A stretch of 64,000 bases of DNA, taken from Membranipora membranacea (lineage: Eukaryota > Bryozoa > Gymnolaemata > Cheilostomatida > Membraniporidae). The notes under the pieces are model-generated. The model worked only from the letters and a program-made list of their open reading frames with translations, had not been told where the DNA came from and did not search any database. Position numbers and translations under genes: made by a program. Below, one piece after another: positions 1-12,590 of this stretch. Where the stretch lies: contig OU612066.1 of assembly GCA_914767715.1 (NCBI GenBank), positions 14,079,001-14,143,000 on the forward strand. The letters run 5' to 3'. Position 1 is the first letter of the stretch, and each line of letters starts with the position of its first letter.

Positions 1-868
1 ATTAGGGCCACTTTTGCAATAAAAAAACATGCCAAACGGCAGCATCGAAAAATTAAATCTCTGTTGGATTCTTATCAAACTCCGACCAGTTCAAGCTCTT
101 ATTGCCCTCATTCAACACGCCGAATATTGGAATCCTCGGATTAACAGGGGGGTCACAGCGCTGACTTGAAAATCCAAAACTTATACCAAGGGAGGGTCTC
201 ATGCTTTTTTATCCGCCAGATCAAAAAATAGATTTGCTTCTAACTAACCTCATAAGGAGGACCAACTCCTGCTCATCTCGAATCTGCAGACCGTTTGGCT
301 CTGCGGTTTTTCGTTCTCCGTCTGCGTCCGTTTTAATTAGGACCACTTTTGCTATAAAAAAACATGCCAAACGGCAGCATCGAAAAATTAAATCACTGTT
401 GGATTCTTATCAAACTCCGACTAGTTCAAGCTCTTATTGCCCTCATTCAACACGCCGAATATTGGAATCTTCGGATTAACAGGGGGGTCACATCGCTGAC
501 TTGAAAATCCAAAAATTATACCAAGGGAGGGTATCATGCTTTTTATTCGGCCAGATCAAAAAATAGATTTGCTTCTAACTAACCTCATAAGGAGGAGCAA
601 CTCCTTCATCTCGAATCTGCAGACCGTTTGGCTCTGCGGCTTTTCGTTCTCCGTCAGCGTCCGTTTTAATTAGGGCCACTTTTGCTATAAAAAAACATGC
701 CAAACGGCAGCATCGAAAAATTAAATCTCTGTTGGATTCTTATCAAACTCCGACCAGTTCAAGCTCTTATTGCCCTCATTCAACACGCCGAATATTGGAA
801 TCCTCGGAATAACAGGGGGGTCACAACGCTGACTTGAAAATCCAAAAATTATACCAAGGGAGGGTATC
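1..868 (+). repeat. End of a HOR unit: monomers h (partial), j and i
   Basis: The first 200 bases are the tail of a type-h monomer, shown by GCAATAAAAAAAC. They are followed by a type-j monomer (201-535; CCGTCTGCGTCCG, AAATCACTGTTGG, and an end reading CACATCGCTG) and a type-i monomer (536-868) with a 2-bp deletion in the CTCCTGCTCATC block. The order h-j-i before the next type a shows that the fullest HOR form has ten monomer types. Type j reappears at 10916. Confidence 0.75.
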
Positions 869-3800
869 ATGCTTTTTTTTCGGCCAGATCAAAAAACAGA
901 TTTGCTTCTAACTAACCTCATAAGGAGGGGCAACTCCTGCTCATCTCGAATCTGCAGACCGTTTGGCTCTGCGGCTTTTCGTTCTCCGTCAGCGTCCGTT
1001 TTAATTAGGGCCACTTTTGCTATAAAAAAACATGCAAAACAGCAGCATCGAAAAATTAAATCTCTGTTTGATTCTTTTCAAACTCCGACCAGTTCAAGCT
1101 CTTATTGCCCTCATTCAACACGCCGAATATTGGAATCTTCGGATTAACAGGGGGGTCACAGCGCTGACTTGAAAATCCAAAACTTATACCAAGGGAGGGT
1201 ATCATGCTTTTGTTTCGGCCAGATCAAAAAATAGATTTGCTTCTAACTAACCTCATAAGGAGGAGCAACTCCTGCTCATCTCGAATCTGCAGACAGTTTG
1301 GCTCTGCGGTTTTTCGTTCTCCGTCAGCGTCCGTTTTAATTAGGGCCACTTTTGCTATACAAAAACATGCCAAACGGCAGCATCGAAAAATTAAATCTCT
1401 GTTGGATTCTTATCAAACTCTGACCAGTTCAAGCTCTTATTGCCCTCATTCAACGCGCCGAATATTGGAATCCTCAGATTAACAGGGGGGTCACAACGCT
1501 GACTTAAAAATCAAAATATTATACCAAGGGAGGTATCATGCTTTTTTTTCGGCCAGATCATAAAATAGATTTGCTTCTAACTAACCTCATAAGGAGGAGC
1601 AACTCCTGCTCATCTCGAATCTGCAGACCGTTTGGCTCTGCGGCTTTTCGTTTTCCGTCAGCGTCCGTTTTAATTAGGGCCACTTTTGCTATAAAAAAAC
1701 ATGCCAAACGGCAGCATCGAAAAATTAAATCTCTGTTGGATTCTTATCAAACTCCGACCAGTTCAAGCTCTTATTGCCCTCATTCAACACGCCGAATATT
1801 GGAATCCACGGATTAACAGGGGGGTCACAACGCTGACTTGAAAATCCAAAAATTATACCAAGGGAGGGTTTCATGCTTTTTTTTCGGCCAGATCAAAAAA
1901 TAGATTTGCTTCTAACTAACCTCATAAGTAGGAGCAACTCCTGCTCATCTCGAATCTGCAGACCGTTTGGCTCTGCGGCTTTTCGTTCTCCGTCAGCGTC
2001 CGTTTTAATTAGGGCCACTTTTGCTATAAAAAAACATGCCAAACGGCAGCATTGAAAAATTAAATCTCTGTTGGATTCTTATCAAACTCCGACCAGTTCA
2101 AGCTCTTATCGCCCTCATTCAACCAGCGAATATTGGAATCCACGGATTGACAGGGGGGTCACAACGCTGACTTGAAAATCCAAAAATAATACCAAGGGAG
2201 GGTATCATGCTTTTTTTTCGGCCAGATCAAAAAATAGATTTGCTTCTAACTAACCTCATAAGGAGGAGCAACTCCTGCTCATCTCGAATCTGCAGACCGT
2301 TTGGCTCTGCGGCTTTTCGTTCTCCGTCAGCGTCCGTTTTAATTAGGGCTACTTTTGCTATAAAAAAACATGCCAAACGGCAGCATCGAAAAATTAAATC
2401 TCTGTTGGATTTTTATCAAACTCCGACAAGTTCAAGCTCTTATTGCCCTCATTCAACACGCCGAATATTGGAATCCTCGGATTAACAGGGGGGTCACAGC
2501 GCTGACTTGAAAATCCAAAACTTATACTAAGGGAGGGTATCATGCTTTTTTTTCGGCCAGATCAAAAAACAGATTTGCTTCTAACTAACCTCATAAGGAG
2601 GAGCAACTCCTGCTCATCTCGAATCTGCAGACCGTTTGGCTCTGCGGCTTTTCGTTCTCCGTCAGCGTCCGTTTCAATTAGGGCCACTTTTGCTATAAAA
2701 AAACATGCCAAACGGCAGCATCGAAAAATTAAATCTCTGTTGGATTCTTATCAAACTCCGACCAGTTCAAGCTCTAATCGCCCTCATTCAACACGCCGAA
2801 TATTGGAATCCACGGATTAACAGGGGGGTCACAACGCTGACTTGAAAATCCAAAAAAAATACCAAGGGAGGGTATCATGCTTTTTTTTTGGCCAGATCAA
2901 AAAATAGATTCGCTTCTAACTAACCTCATAAGGAGGAGCAACTCCTGCTCATCTCGAATCTGCAGACCGTTTGGCTCTGCGGCTTTTCGTTCTCCGTCAG
3001 CGTCCGTTTTAATTAGGGCCACTTTTGCTATAAAAAAACATGCCAAACGGCAGCATCGAAAAATTAAATCTCTGTTGGATTCTTATCAAACTCCGACCAG
3101 TTCAAGCTCTTATTGCCCTCATTCAACACGCCGAATATTGGAATCCTCGGATTAGCAAGGGGGTCACAACGCTGACTTGAAAATCCAAAAATTATACCAA
3201 TGGAGGGTATCATGCTTTTTTTTCGGCCAGATCAAAAAATAGATTTGCTTCTAACTAACCTCATAAGGAGGAGCAACTCCTGCTCATCTCGAATCTGCAG
3301 ACCGTTTGGCTCTGCGGCTTTTCGTTCTCCGTCAGCGTCCGTATTAATTATGGCCACTTTTGCAATAAAAAAACATGCAAAACGGCAGCATCGAAAAATT
3401 AAATCTCTGTTGGATTCTTATCAAACTCCGACCAGTTCAAGCTCTTATTGCCCTCATTCAACACGCCGAATATTGGAATCCTCGGATTAACAGGGGGGTC
3501 ACAGCGCTGACTTGAAAATCCAAAACTTATACCAAGGGAGGGTATCATGCCTTTTTTTTCGGCCAGATCAAAAAATAGATTTGCTTCTAACTAACCTCAT
3601 AAGGAGGAGCAACTCCTGCTCATCTCGAATCTGCTGACCGTTTGGCTCTGCGGCTTTTCGTTCTCCGTCAGCGTCCGTTTTAATTAGGGCCACTTTTGCT
3701 ATACAAAAACATGCCAAACGGCAGCATCGAAAAATTAAATCTCTGTTGGATTCTTATCAAACTCCGACCAGTTCAAGCTCTTATTGCCCTCATTCAACAC

Positions 3801-3882
3801 GCCGAATATTGGAATCCTCGGAATAACAGGGGGGTCACAACGCTGACTTGAAAATCCAAAAATTATACCAAGGGAGGGTATC
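869..3882 (+). repeat. HOR copy 1, nine monomers (a b c d e f g h i/j)
   Basis: Nine monomers spanning 3014 bp. Diagnostic variants in order: a (CAAAACAGCAGC), b (ATGCTTTTGTTTCGG, TATACAAAAAC), c (AGATCATAAAATAG, CGTTTTCCG), d (CATAAGTAGGAGC, CAGCATTGA), e (TGGATTTTTATC, CCGACAAGTTC), f (CCGTTTCAATTAGG, CTCTAATCGCC), g (AGATTCGCTTC), h (CCAATGGAGGG, GTATTAATTATGG), and a final monomer that starts like type j (ATGCCTTTTTTTTCGG) but carries the CTGCTGACC of type i. It differs from copies 2 and 3 at a few sites, for instance TTTTTTTTTGGCC in g. Confidence 0.85.
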
Positions 3883-4217
3883 ATGCTTTTTTTTCGGCCA
3901 GATCAAAAAACAGATTTGCTTCTAACTAACCTCATAAGGAGGGGCAACTCCTGCTCATCTCGAATCTGCAGACCGTTTGGCTCTGCGGCTTTTCGTTCTC
4001 CGTCAGCGTCCGTTTTAATTAGGGCCACTTTTGCTATAAAAAAACATGCAAAACAGCAGCATCGAAAAATTAAATCTCTGTTGGATTCTTTTCAAACTCC
4101 GACCAGTTCAAGCTCTTATTGCCCTCATTCAACACGCCGAATATTGGAATCTTCGGATTAACAGGGGGGTCACAGCGCTGACTTGAAAATCCAAAACTTA
4201 TACCAAGGGAGGGTATC
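3883..4217 (+). repeat. Representative satellite monomer (type a, 335 bp)
   Basis: One monomer, taken from ATG to ATG, as a reference unit. It shows an AGGAG-CAA-CTCCT stem-loop or the alternative GAGCA-ACTCC-TGCTC, a TGCC-AAAC-GGCA hairpin in most monomers (altered here to GCAAAACAGCAGC), a TATA-like TATAAAAAAAC, and a G6 run followed by TCAC. The 335-bp length is close to twice a nucleosome repeat of about 167 bp. Type a is recognised by AAAAAACAG, GGAGGGGCAACTCC and CAAAACAGCAGC; the same combination occurs at 869, 6562, 9576 and 11587. No CENP-B box was found on either strand. Confidence 0.9.
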
Positions 4218-6561
4218 ATGCTTTTGTTTCGGCCAGATCAAAAAATAGATTTGCTTCTAACTAACCTCATAAGGAGGAGCAACTCCTGCTCATCTCGAAT
4301 CTGCAGACCGTTTGGCTCTGCGGTTTTTCGTTCTCCGTCAGCGTCCGTTTTAATTAGGGCCACTTTTGCTATACAAAAACATGCCAAACGGCAGCATCGA
4401 AAAATTAAATCTCTGTTGGATTCTTATCAAACTCTGACCAGTTCAAGCTCTTATTGCCCTCATTCAACGCGCCGAATATTGGAATCCTCAGATTAACAGG
4501 GGGGTCACAACGCTGACTTAAAAATCAAAATATTATACCAAGGGAGGTATCATGCTTTTTTTTCGGCCAGATCATAAAATAGATTTGCTTCTAACTAACC
4601 TCATAAGGAGGAGCAACTCCTGCTCATCTCGAATCTGCAGACCGTTTGGCTCTGCGGCATTTCGTTTTCCGTCAGCGTCCGTTTTAATTAGGGCCACTTT
4701 TGCTATAAAAAAACATGCCAAACGGCAGCATCGAAAAATTAAATCTCTGTTGGATTCTTATCAAACTCCGACCAGTTCAAGCTCTTATTGCCCTCATTCA
4801 ACACGCCGAATATTGGAATCCACGGATTAACAGGGGGGTCACAACGCTGACTTGAAAATCCAAAAATTATACCAAGGGAGGGTTTCATGCTTTTTTTTCG
4901 GCCAGATCAAAAAATAGATTTGCTTCTAACTCACCTCATAAGTAGGAGCAACTCCTGCTCATCTCGAATCTGCAGACCGTTTGGCTCTGCGGCTTTTCGT
5001 TCTCCGTCAGCGTCCGGTTTAATTAGGGCCACTTTTGCTATAAAAAAACATGCCAAACGGCAGCATTGAAAAATTAAATCTCTGTTGGATTCTTATCAAA
5101 CTCCGACCAGTTCAAGCTCTTATCGCCCTCATTCAACACGGCGAATATTGGAATCCACGGATTGACAGGGGGGTCACAACGCTGACTTGAAAATCCAAAA
5201 ATAATACCAAGGGAGGGTATCATGCTTTTTTTTCGGCCAGATCAAAAAATAGATTTGCTTCTAACTAACCTCATAAGGAGGAGCAACTCCTGCTCATCTC
5301 GAATCTGCAGACCGTTTGGCTCTGCGGCTTTTCGTTCTCCGTCAGCGTCCGTTTTAATTAGGGCTACTTTTGCTATAAAAAAACATGCCAAACGGCAGCA
5401 TCGAAAAATTAAATCTCTGTTGGATTTTTATCAAACTCCGACAAGTTCAAGCTCTTATTGCCCTCATTCAACACGCCGAATATTGGAATCCTCGGATTAA
5501 CAGGGGGGTCACAGCGCTGACTTGAAAATCCAAAACTTATACTAAGGGAGGGTATCATGCTTTTTTTTCGGCCAGATCAAAAAACAGATTTGCTTCTAAC
5601 TAACCTCATAAGGAGGAGCAACTCCTGCTCATCTCGAATCTGCAGACCGTTTGGCTCTGCGGCTTTTCGTTCTCCGTCAGCGTCCGTTTCAATTAGGGCC
5701 ACTTTTGCTATAAAAAAACATGCCAAACGGCAGCATCGAAAAATTAAATCTCTGTTGGATTCTTATCAAACTCCGACCAGTTCAAGCTCTAATCGCCCTC
5801 ATTCAACACGCCGAATATTGGAATCCACGGATTAACAGGGGGGTCACAACGCTGACTTGAAAATCCAAAAAAAATACCAAGGGAGGGTATCATGCTTTTT
5901 TTTCGGCCAGATCAAAAAATAGATTCGCTTCTAACTAACCTCATAAGGAGGAGCAACTCCTGCTCATCTCGAATCTGCAGACTGTTTGGCTCTGCGGCTT
6001 TTCGTTCTCCGTCAGCGTCCGTTTTAATTAGGGCCACTTTTGCTATAAAAAAACATGCCAAACGGCAGCATCGAAAAATTAAATCTCTGTTGGATTCTTA
6101 TCAAACTCCGACCAGTTCAAGCTCTTATTGCCCTCATTCAACACGCCGAATATTGGAATCCTCGGATTAGCAAGGGGGTCACAACGCTGACTTGAAAATC
6201 CAAAAATTATACCAATGGAGGGTATCATGCTTTTTTTTCGGCCAGATCAAAAAATAGATTTGCTTCTAACTAACCTCATAAGGAGGAGCAACTCCTGCTC
6301 ATCTCGAATCTGCAGACCGTTTGGCTCTGCGGCTTTTCGTTCTCCGTCAGCGTCCGTATTAATTATGGCCACTTTTGCAATAAAAAAACATGCCAAACGG
6401 CAGCATCGAAAAATTAAATCTCTGTTGGATTCTTATCAAACTCCGACTAGTTCAAGCTCTTATTGCCCTCATTCAACACGCCGAATATTGGAATCCTCGG
6501 AATAACAGGGGGGTCACAACGCTGACTTGAAAATCCAAAAATTATACCAAGGGAGGGTATC
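3883..6561 (+). repeat. HOR copy 2, eight monomers (a-h)
   Basis: Eight monomers spanning 2679 bp with the same diagnostic variants as copy 1. The last monomer (6227) begins as type h but ends like type i (CCTCGGAATAACAGG, CACAACGCTG). Type i has therefore been fused with h and one monomer lost, exactly in register. Type g here carries GCAGACTGTTTGG, shared with copies 3 and 4 but not copy 1. Confidence 0.85.
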
Positions 6562-9500
6562 ATGCTTTTTTTTCGGCCAGATCAAAAAACAGATTTGCTT
6601 CTAACTAACCTCATAAGGAGGGGCAACTCCTGCTCATCTCGAATCTGCAGACCGTTTGGCTCTGCGGCTTTTCGTTCTCCGTCAGCGTCCGTTTTAATTA
6701 GGGCCACTTTTGCTATAAAAAAACATGCAAAACAGCAGCATCGAAAAATTAAATCTCTGTTGGATTCTTTTCAAACTCCGACCAGTTCAAGCTCTTATTG
6801 CCCTCATTCAACACGCCGAATATTGGAATCTTCGGATTAACAGGGGGGTCACAGCGCTGACTTGAAAATCCAAAACTTATACCAAGGGAGGGTATCATGC
6901 TTTTGTTTCGGCCAGATCAAAAAATAGATTTGCTTCTAACTAACCTCATAAGGAGGAGCAACTCCTGCTCATCTCGAATCTGCAGACCGTTTGGCTCTGC
7001 GGTTTTTCGTTCTCCGTCAGCGTCCGTTTTAATTAGGGCCACTTTTGCTATACAAAAACATGCCAAACGGCAGCATCGAAAAATTAAATCTCTGTTGGAT
7101 TCTTATCAAACTCTGACCAGTTCAAGCTCTTATTGCCCTCATTCAACGCGCCGAATATTGGAATCCTCAGATTAACAGGGGGGTCACAACGCTGACTTAA
7201 AAATCAAAATATTATACCAAGGGAGGTATCATGCTTTTTTTTCGGCCAGATCATAAAATAGATTTGCTTCTAACTAACCTCATAAGGAGGAGCAACTCCT
7301 GCTCATCTCGAATCTGCAGACCGTTTGGCTCTGCGGCATTTCGTTTTCCGTCAGCGTCCGTTTTAATTAGGGCCACTTTTGCTATAAAAAAACATGCCAA
7401 ACGGCAGCATCGAAAAATTAAATCTCTGTTGGATTCTTATCAAACTCCGACCAGTTCAAGCTCTTATTGCCCTCATTCAACACGCCGAATATTGGAATCC
7501 ACGGATTAACAGGGGGGTCACAACGCTGACTTGAAAATCCAAAAATTATACCAAGGGAGGGTTTCATGCTTTTTTTTCGGCCAGATCAAAAAATAGATTT
7601 GCTTCTAACTCACCTCATAAGTAGGAGCAACTCCTGCTCATCTCGAATCTGCAGACCGTTTGGCTCTGCGGCTTTTCGTTCTCCGTCAGCGTCCGGTTTA
7701 ATTAGGGCCACTTTTGCTATAAAAAAACATGCCAAACGGCAGCATTGAAAAATTAAATCTCTGTTGGATTCTTATCAAACTCCGACCAGTTCAAGCTCTT
7801 ATCGCCCTCATTCAACACGGCGAATATTGGAATCCACGGATTGACAGGGGGGTCACAACGCTGACTTGAAAATCCAAAAATAATACCAAGGGAGGGTATC
7901 ATGCTTTTTTTTCGGCCAGATCAAAAAATAGATTTGCTTCTAACTAACCTCATAAGGAGGAGCAACTCCTGCTCATCTCGAATCTGCAGACCGTTTGGCT
8001 CTGCGGCTTTTCGTTCTCCGTCAGCGTCCGTTTTAATTAGGGCTACTTTTGCTATAAAAAAACATGCCAAACGGCAGCATCGAAAAATTAAATCTCTGTT
8101 GGATTTTTATCAAACTCCGACAAGTTCAAGCTCTTATTGCCCTCATTCAACACGCCGAATATTGGAATCCTCGGATTAACAGGGGGGTCACAGCGCTGAC
8201 TTGAAAATCCAAAACTTATACTAAGGGAGGGTATCATGCTTTTTTTTCGGCCAGATCAAAAAACAGATTTGCTTCTAACTAACCTCATAAGGAGGAGCAA
8301 CTCCTGCTCATCTCGAATCTGCAGACCGTTTGGCTCTGCGGCTTTTCGTTCTCCGTCAGCGTCCGTTTCAATTAGGGCCACTTTTGCTATAAAAAAACAT
8401 GCCAAACGGCAGCATCGAAAAATTAAATCTCTGTTGGATTCTTATCAAACTCCGACCAGTTCAAGCTCTAATCGCCCTCATTCAACACGCCGAATATTGG
8501 AATCCACGGATTAACAGGGGGGTCACAACGCTGACTTGAAAATCCAAAAAAAATACCAAGGGAGGGTATCATGCTTTTTTTTCGGCCAGATCAAAAAATA
8601 GATTCGCTTCTAACTAACCTCATAAGGAGGAGCAACTCCTGCTCATCTCGAATCTGCAGACTGTTTGGCTCTGCGGCTTTTCGTTCTCCGTCAGCGTCCG
8701 TTTTAATTAGGGCCACTTTTGCTATAAAAAAACATGCCAAACGGCAGCATCGAAAAATTAAATCTCTGTTGGATTCTTATCAAACTCCGACCAGTTCAAG
8801 CTCTTATTGCCCTCATTCAACACGCCGAATATTGGAATCCTCGGATTAGCAAGGGGGTCACAACGCTGACTTGAAAATCCAAAAATTATACCAATGGAGG
8901 GTATCATGCTTTTTTTTCGGCCAGATCAAAAAATAGATTTGCTTCTAACTAACCTCATAAGGAGGAGCAACTCCTGCTCATCTCGAATCTGCAGACCGTT
9001 TGGCTCTGCGGCTTTTCGTTCTCCGTCAGCGTCCGTATTAATTATGGCCACTTTTGCAATAAAAAAACATGCCAAACGGCAGCATCGAAAAATTAAATCT
9101 CTGTTGGATTCTTATCAAACTCCGACTAGTTCAAGCTCTTATTGCCCTCATTCAACACGCCGAATATTGGAATCTTCGGATTAACAGGGGGGTCACATCG
9201 CTGACTTGGAAATCCAAAAATTATACCAAGGGAGGGTATCATGCTTTTTTTTCGGCCAGATCAAAAAATAGATTTGCTTCTAACTAACCTCATAAGGAGG
9301 AGCAACTCCTGCTCATCTCGAATCTGCTGACCGTTTGGCTCTGCGGCTTTTCGCTCTCCGTCATCGTCCGTTTTAATTAGGGCCACTTTTGCTATAAAAA
9401 AACATGCCAAACGGCAGCATCGAAAAATTAAATCTCTGTTGGATTCTTATCAAACTCCGACCAGTTCAAGCTCTTATTGCCCTCATTCAACACGCCGAAT

Positions 9501-9575
9501 ATTGGAATCCTCGGGATGACAGGGGGGTCACAACGCTGACTTGAAAATCCAAAAATTATACCAAGGGAGGGTATC
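6562..9575 (+). repeat. HOR copy 3, nine monomers (a-h, i')
   Basis: Nine monomers spanning 3014 bp. Monomers a-h match copy 2 almost base for base by eye. The ninth, at 9241, has CTGCTGACC plus CGCTCTCCGTCATCG and ends CTCGGGATGACAGG. That exact combination recurs at 11252. The end of the h monomer reads TCTTCGG and CACATCGCTGACTTGG, which is a type-j end, so an h/j exchange removed j. Confidence 0.85.
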
Positions 9576-11586
9576 ATGCTTTTTTTTCGGCCAGATCAAA
9601 AAACAGATTTGCTTCTAACTAACCTCATAAGGAGGGGCAACTCCTGCTCATCTCGAATCTGCAGACCGTTTGGCTCTGCGGCTTTTCGTTCTCCGTCAGC
9701 GTCCGTTTTAATTAGGGCCACTTTTGCTATAAAAAAACATGCAAAACAGCAGCATCGAAAAATTAAATCTCTGTTGGATTCTTTTCAAACTCCGACCAGT
9801 TCAAGCTCTTATTGCCCTCATTCAACACGCCGAATATTGGAATCTTCGGATTAACAGGGGGGTCACAGCGCTGACTTGAAAATCCAAAACTTATACCAAG
9901 GGAGGGTATCATGCTTTTGTTTCGGCCAGATCAAAAAATAGATTTGCTTCTAACTAACCTCATAAGGAGGAGCAACTCCTGCTCATCTCGAATCTGCAGA
10001 CCGTTTGGCTCTGCGGCTTTTCGTTCTCCAACAGCGTCCGTTTTAATTAGGGCCACTTTTGCTATACAAAAACATGCCAAACGGCAGCATCGAAAAATTA
10101 AATCTCTGTTGGATTCTTATCAAACTCTGACCAGTTCAAGCTCTCATTGCCCTCATTCGACGCGCCGAATATTGGAATCCTCAGATTAACAGGGGGGTCA
10201 CAACGCTGACTTGAAAATCCAAAAAAAATACCAAGGGAGGGTATCATGCTTTTTTTTCGGCCAGATCAAAAAATAGATTCGCTTCTAACTAACCTCATAA
10301 GGAGGAGCAACTCCTGCTCATCTCGAATCCGCAGACTGTTTGGCTCTGCGGCTTTTCGTTCTCCGTCAGCGTCCGTTTTAATTAGGGCCACTTTTGCTAT
10401 AAAAAAACATGCCAAACGGCAGCATCGAAAAATTAAATCTCTGTTGGATTCTTATCAAACTCCGACCAGTTCAAGCTCTTATTGCCCTCATTCAACACGC
10501 CGAATATTGGAATCCTCGGATTAGCAAGGGGGTCACAACGCTGACTTGAAAATCCAAAAATTATACCAATGGAGGGTATCATGCTTTTTTTTCGGCCAGA
10601 TCAAAAAATAGATTTGCTTCTAACTAACCTCATAAGGAGGAGCAACTCCTGCTCATCTCGAATCTGCAGACCGTTTGGCTCTGCGGCTTTTCGTTCTCCG
10701 TCAGCGTCCGTATTAATTATGGCCACTTTTGCAATAAAAAAACATGCCAAACGGCAGCATCGAAAAATTAAATCTCTGTTGGATTCTTATCAAACTCCGA
10801 CCAGTTCAAGCTCTTATTGCCCTCATTCAACACGCCGAATATTGGAATCCTCGGATTAACAGGGGGGTCACAGCGCTGACTTGAAAATCCAAAACTTATA
10901 CCAAGGGAGGGTATCATGCCTTTTTTTTCGGCCAGATCAAAAAATAGATTTGCTTCTAACTAGCCTCATAAGGAGGAGCAACTCCTGCTCATCTCGAATC
11001 TGCAGAACGTTTGGCTCTGCGGCTTTTCGTTCTCCGTCTGCGTCCGTTTTAATTAGGGCCACTTTTGCTATAAAAAAACATGCCAAACGGCAGCATCGAA
11101 AAATTAAATCACTGTTGGATTTTTATCAAACTCCGACTAGTTCAAGCTCTTATTGCCCTCATTCAACACGCCGAATATTGGAATCTTCGGATTAACAGGG
11201 GGGTCACATCGCTGACTTGGAAATCCAAAAATTATACCAAGGGAGGGTATCATGCTTTTTTTTCGGCCAGATCAAAAAATAGATTTGCTTCTAACTAACC
11301 TCATAAGGAGGAGCAACTCCTGCTCATCTCGAATCTGCTGACCGTTTGGCTCTGCGGCTTTTCGCTCTCCGTCATCGTCCGTTTTAATTAGGGCCACTTT
11401 TGCTATAAAAAAACATGCCAAACGGCAGCATCGAAAAATTAAATCTCTGTTGGATTCTTATCAAACTCCGACCAGTTCAAGCTCTTATTGCCCTCATTCA
11501 ACACGCCGAATATTGGAATCCTCGGGATGACAGGGGGGTCACAACGCTGACTTGAAAATCCAAAAATTATACCAAGGGAGGGTATC
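9576..11586 (+). repeat. HOR copy 4, six monomers (a b g h j i')
   Basis: Six monomers spanning 2011 bp. Types a and b are followed directly by g (10246), so c, d, e and f are absent. Types h, j (10916) and i' (11252) follow. This is the only complete copy in the window that retains both j and i'. Together with the window start it supports a ten-type ancestral order. Type b here has a private CTCCAACAGCG block shared only with the b monomer at 11922. Confidence 0.85.
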
Positions 11587-12590
11587 ATGCTTTTTTTTCG
11601 GCCAGATCAAAAAACAGATTTGCTTCTAACTAACCTCATAAGGAGGGGCAACTCCTGCTCATCTCGAATCTGCAGACCGTTTGGCTCTGCGGCTTTTCGT
11701 TCTCCGTCAGCGTCCGTTTTAATTAGGGCCACTTTTGCTATAAAAAAACATGCAAAACAGCAGCATCGAAAAATTAAATCTCTGTTGGATTCTTTTCAAA
11801 CTCCGACCAGTTCAAGCTCTTATTGCCCTCATTCAACACGCCGAATATTGGAATCTTCGGATTAACAGGGGGGTCACAGCGCTGACTTGAAAATCCAAAA
11901 CTTATACCAAGGGAGGGTATCATGCTTTTGTTTCGGCCAGATCAAAAAATAGATTTGCTTCTAACTAACCTCATAAGGAGGAGCAACTCCTGCTCATCTC
12001 GAATCTGCAGACCGTTTGGCTCTGCGGCTTTTCGTTCTCCAACAGCGTCCGTTTTAATTAGGGCCACTTTTGCTATACAAAAACATGCCAAACGGCAGCA
12101 TCGAAAAATTAAATCTCTGTTGGATTCTTATCAAACTCTGACCAGTTCAAGCTCTCATTGCCCTCATTCAACGCGCCGAATATTGGAATCCTCAGATTAA
12201 CAGGGGGGTCACAACGCTGACTTAAAAATCAAAAAATTATACCAAGGGAGGTATCATGCTTTTTTTTCGGCCAGATCATAAAATAGATTTGCTTCTAACT
12301 AACCTCATAAGGAGGAGCAACTCCTGCTCATCTCGAATCTGCAGACCGTTTGGCTCTGCGGCGTTTCGTTTTCCGTCAACGTCCGTTTTAATTAGGGCCA
12401 CTTTTGCTATAAAAAAACATGCCAAACGGCAGCATCGAAAAATTAAATCTCTGTTGGATTCTTATCAAACTCCGACCAGTTCAAGCTCATATTGCCCTCA
12501 TTCAACACGCCGAATATTGGAATCCTCGGATTAACAGGGGGGTCACAGCGCTGACTTGAAAATCCAAAACTTATACCAAGGGAGGGTATC
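11587..12590 (+). repeat. HOR copy 5, partial (a b c)
   Basis: Types a (11587), b (11922) and c (12256) follow in order, after which the regular HOR pattern stops. The c monomer carries the private changes GGCGTTTCG and GTCAACGTCC. It ends with the CAGCGCTG and ACTTATA pair rather than the ending seen in earlier c copies, so its 3' end comes from another type. Confidence 0.8.

Noticed and set aside
3883-4217. CENP-B box in the monomer
   Set aside because: The nearest sequence (TTCGATGCTGCCGTT on the minus strand) lacks the required A and the CGGG core; no match on either strand.
3883-4217. Monomer derived from U2 snRNA, because of TTCGGCCAGATCAA and the minus-strand AATTTTTGG Sm-like site
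   Set aside because: The resemblance is about a dozen bases and needs a gap. The Sm-like site is on the opposite strand from the U2-like segment.
3883-4217. Tandem 5S rRNA, tRNA or spliced-leader gene cluster
   Set aside because: No 5S internal control region, tRNA A/B box pair or recognisable gene core could be found in the monomer.
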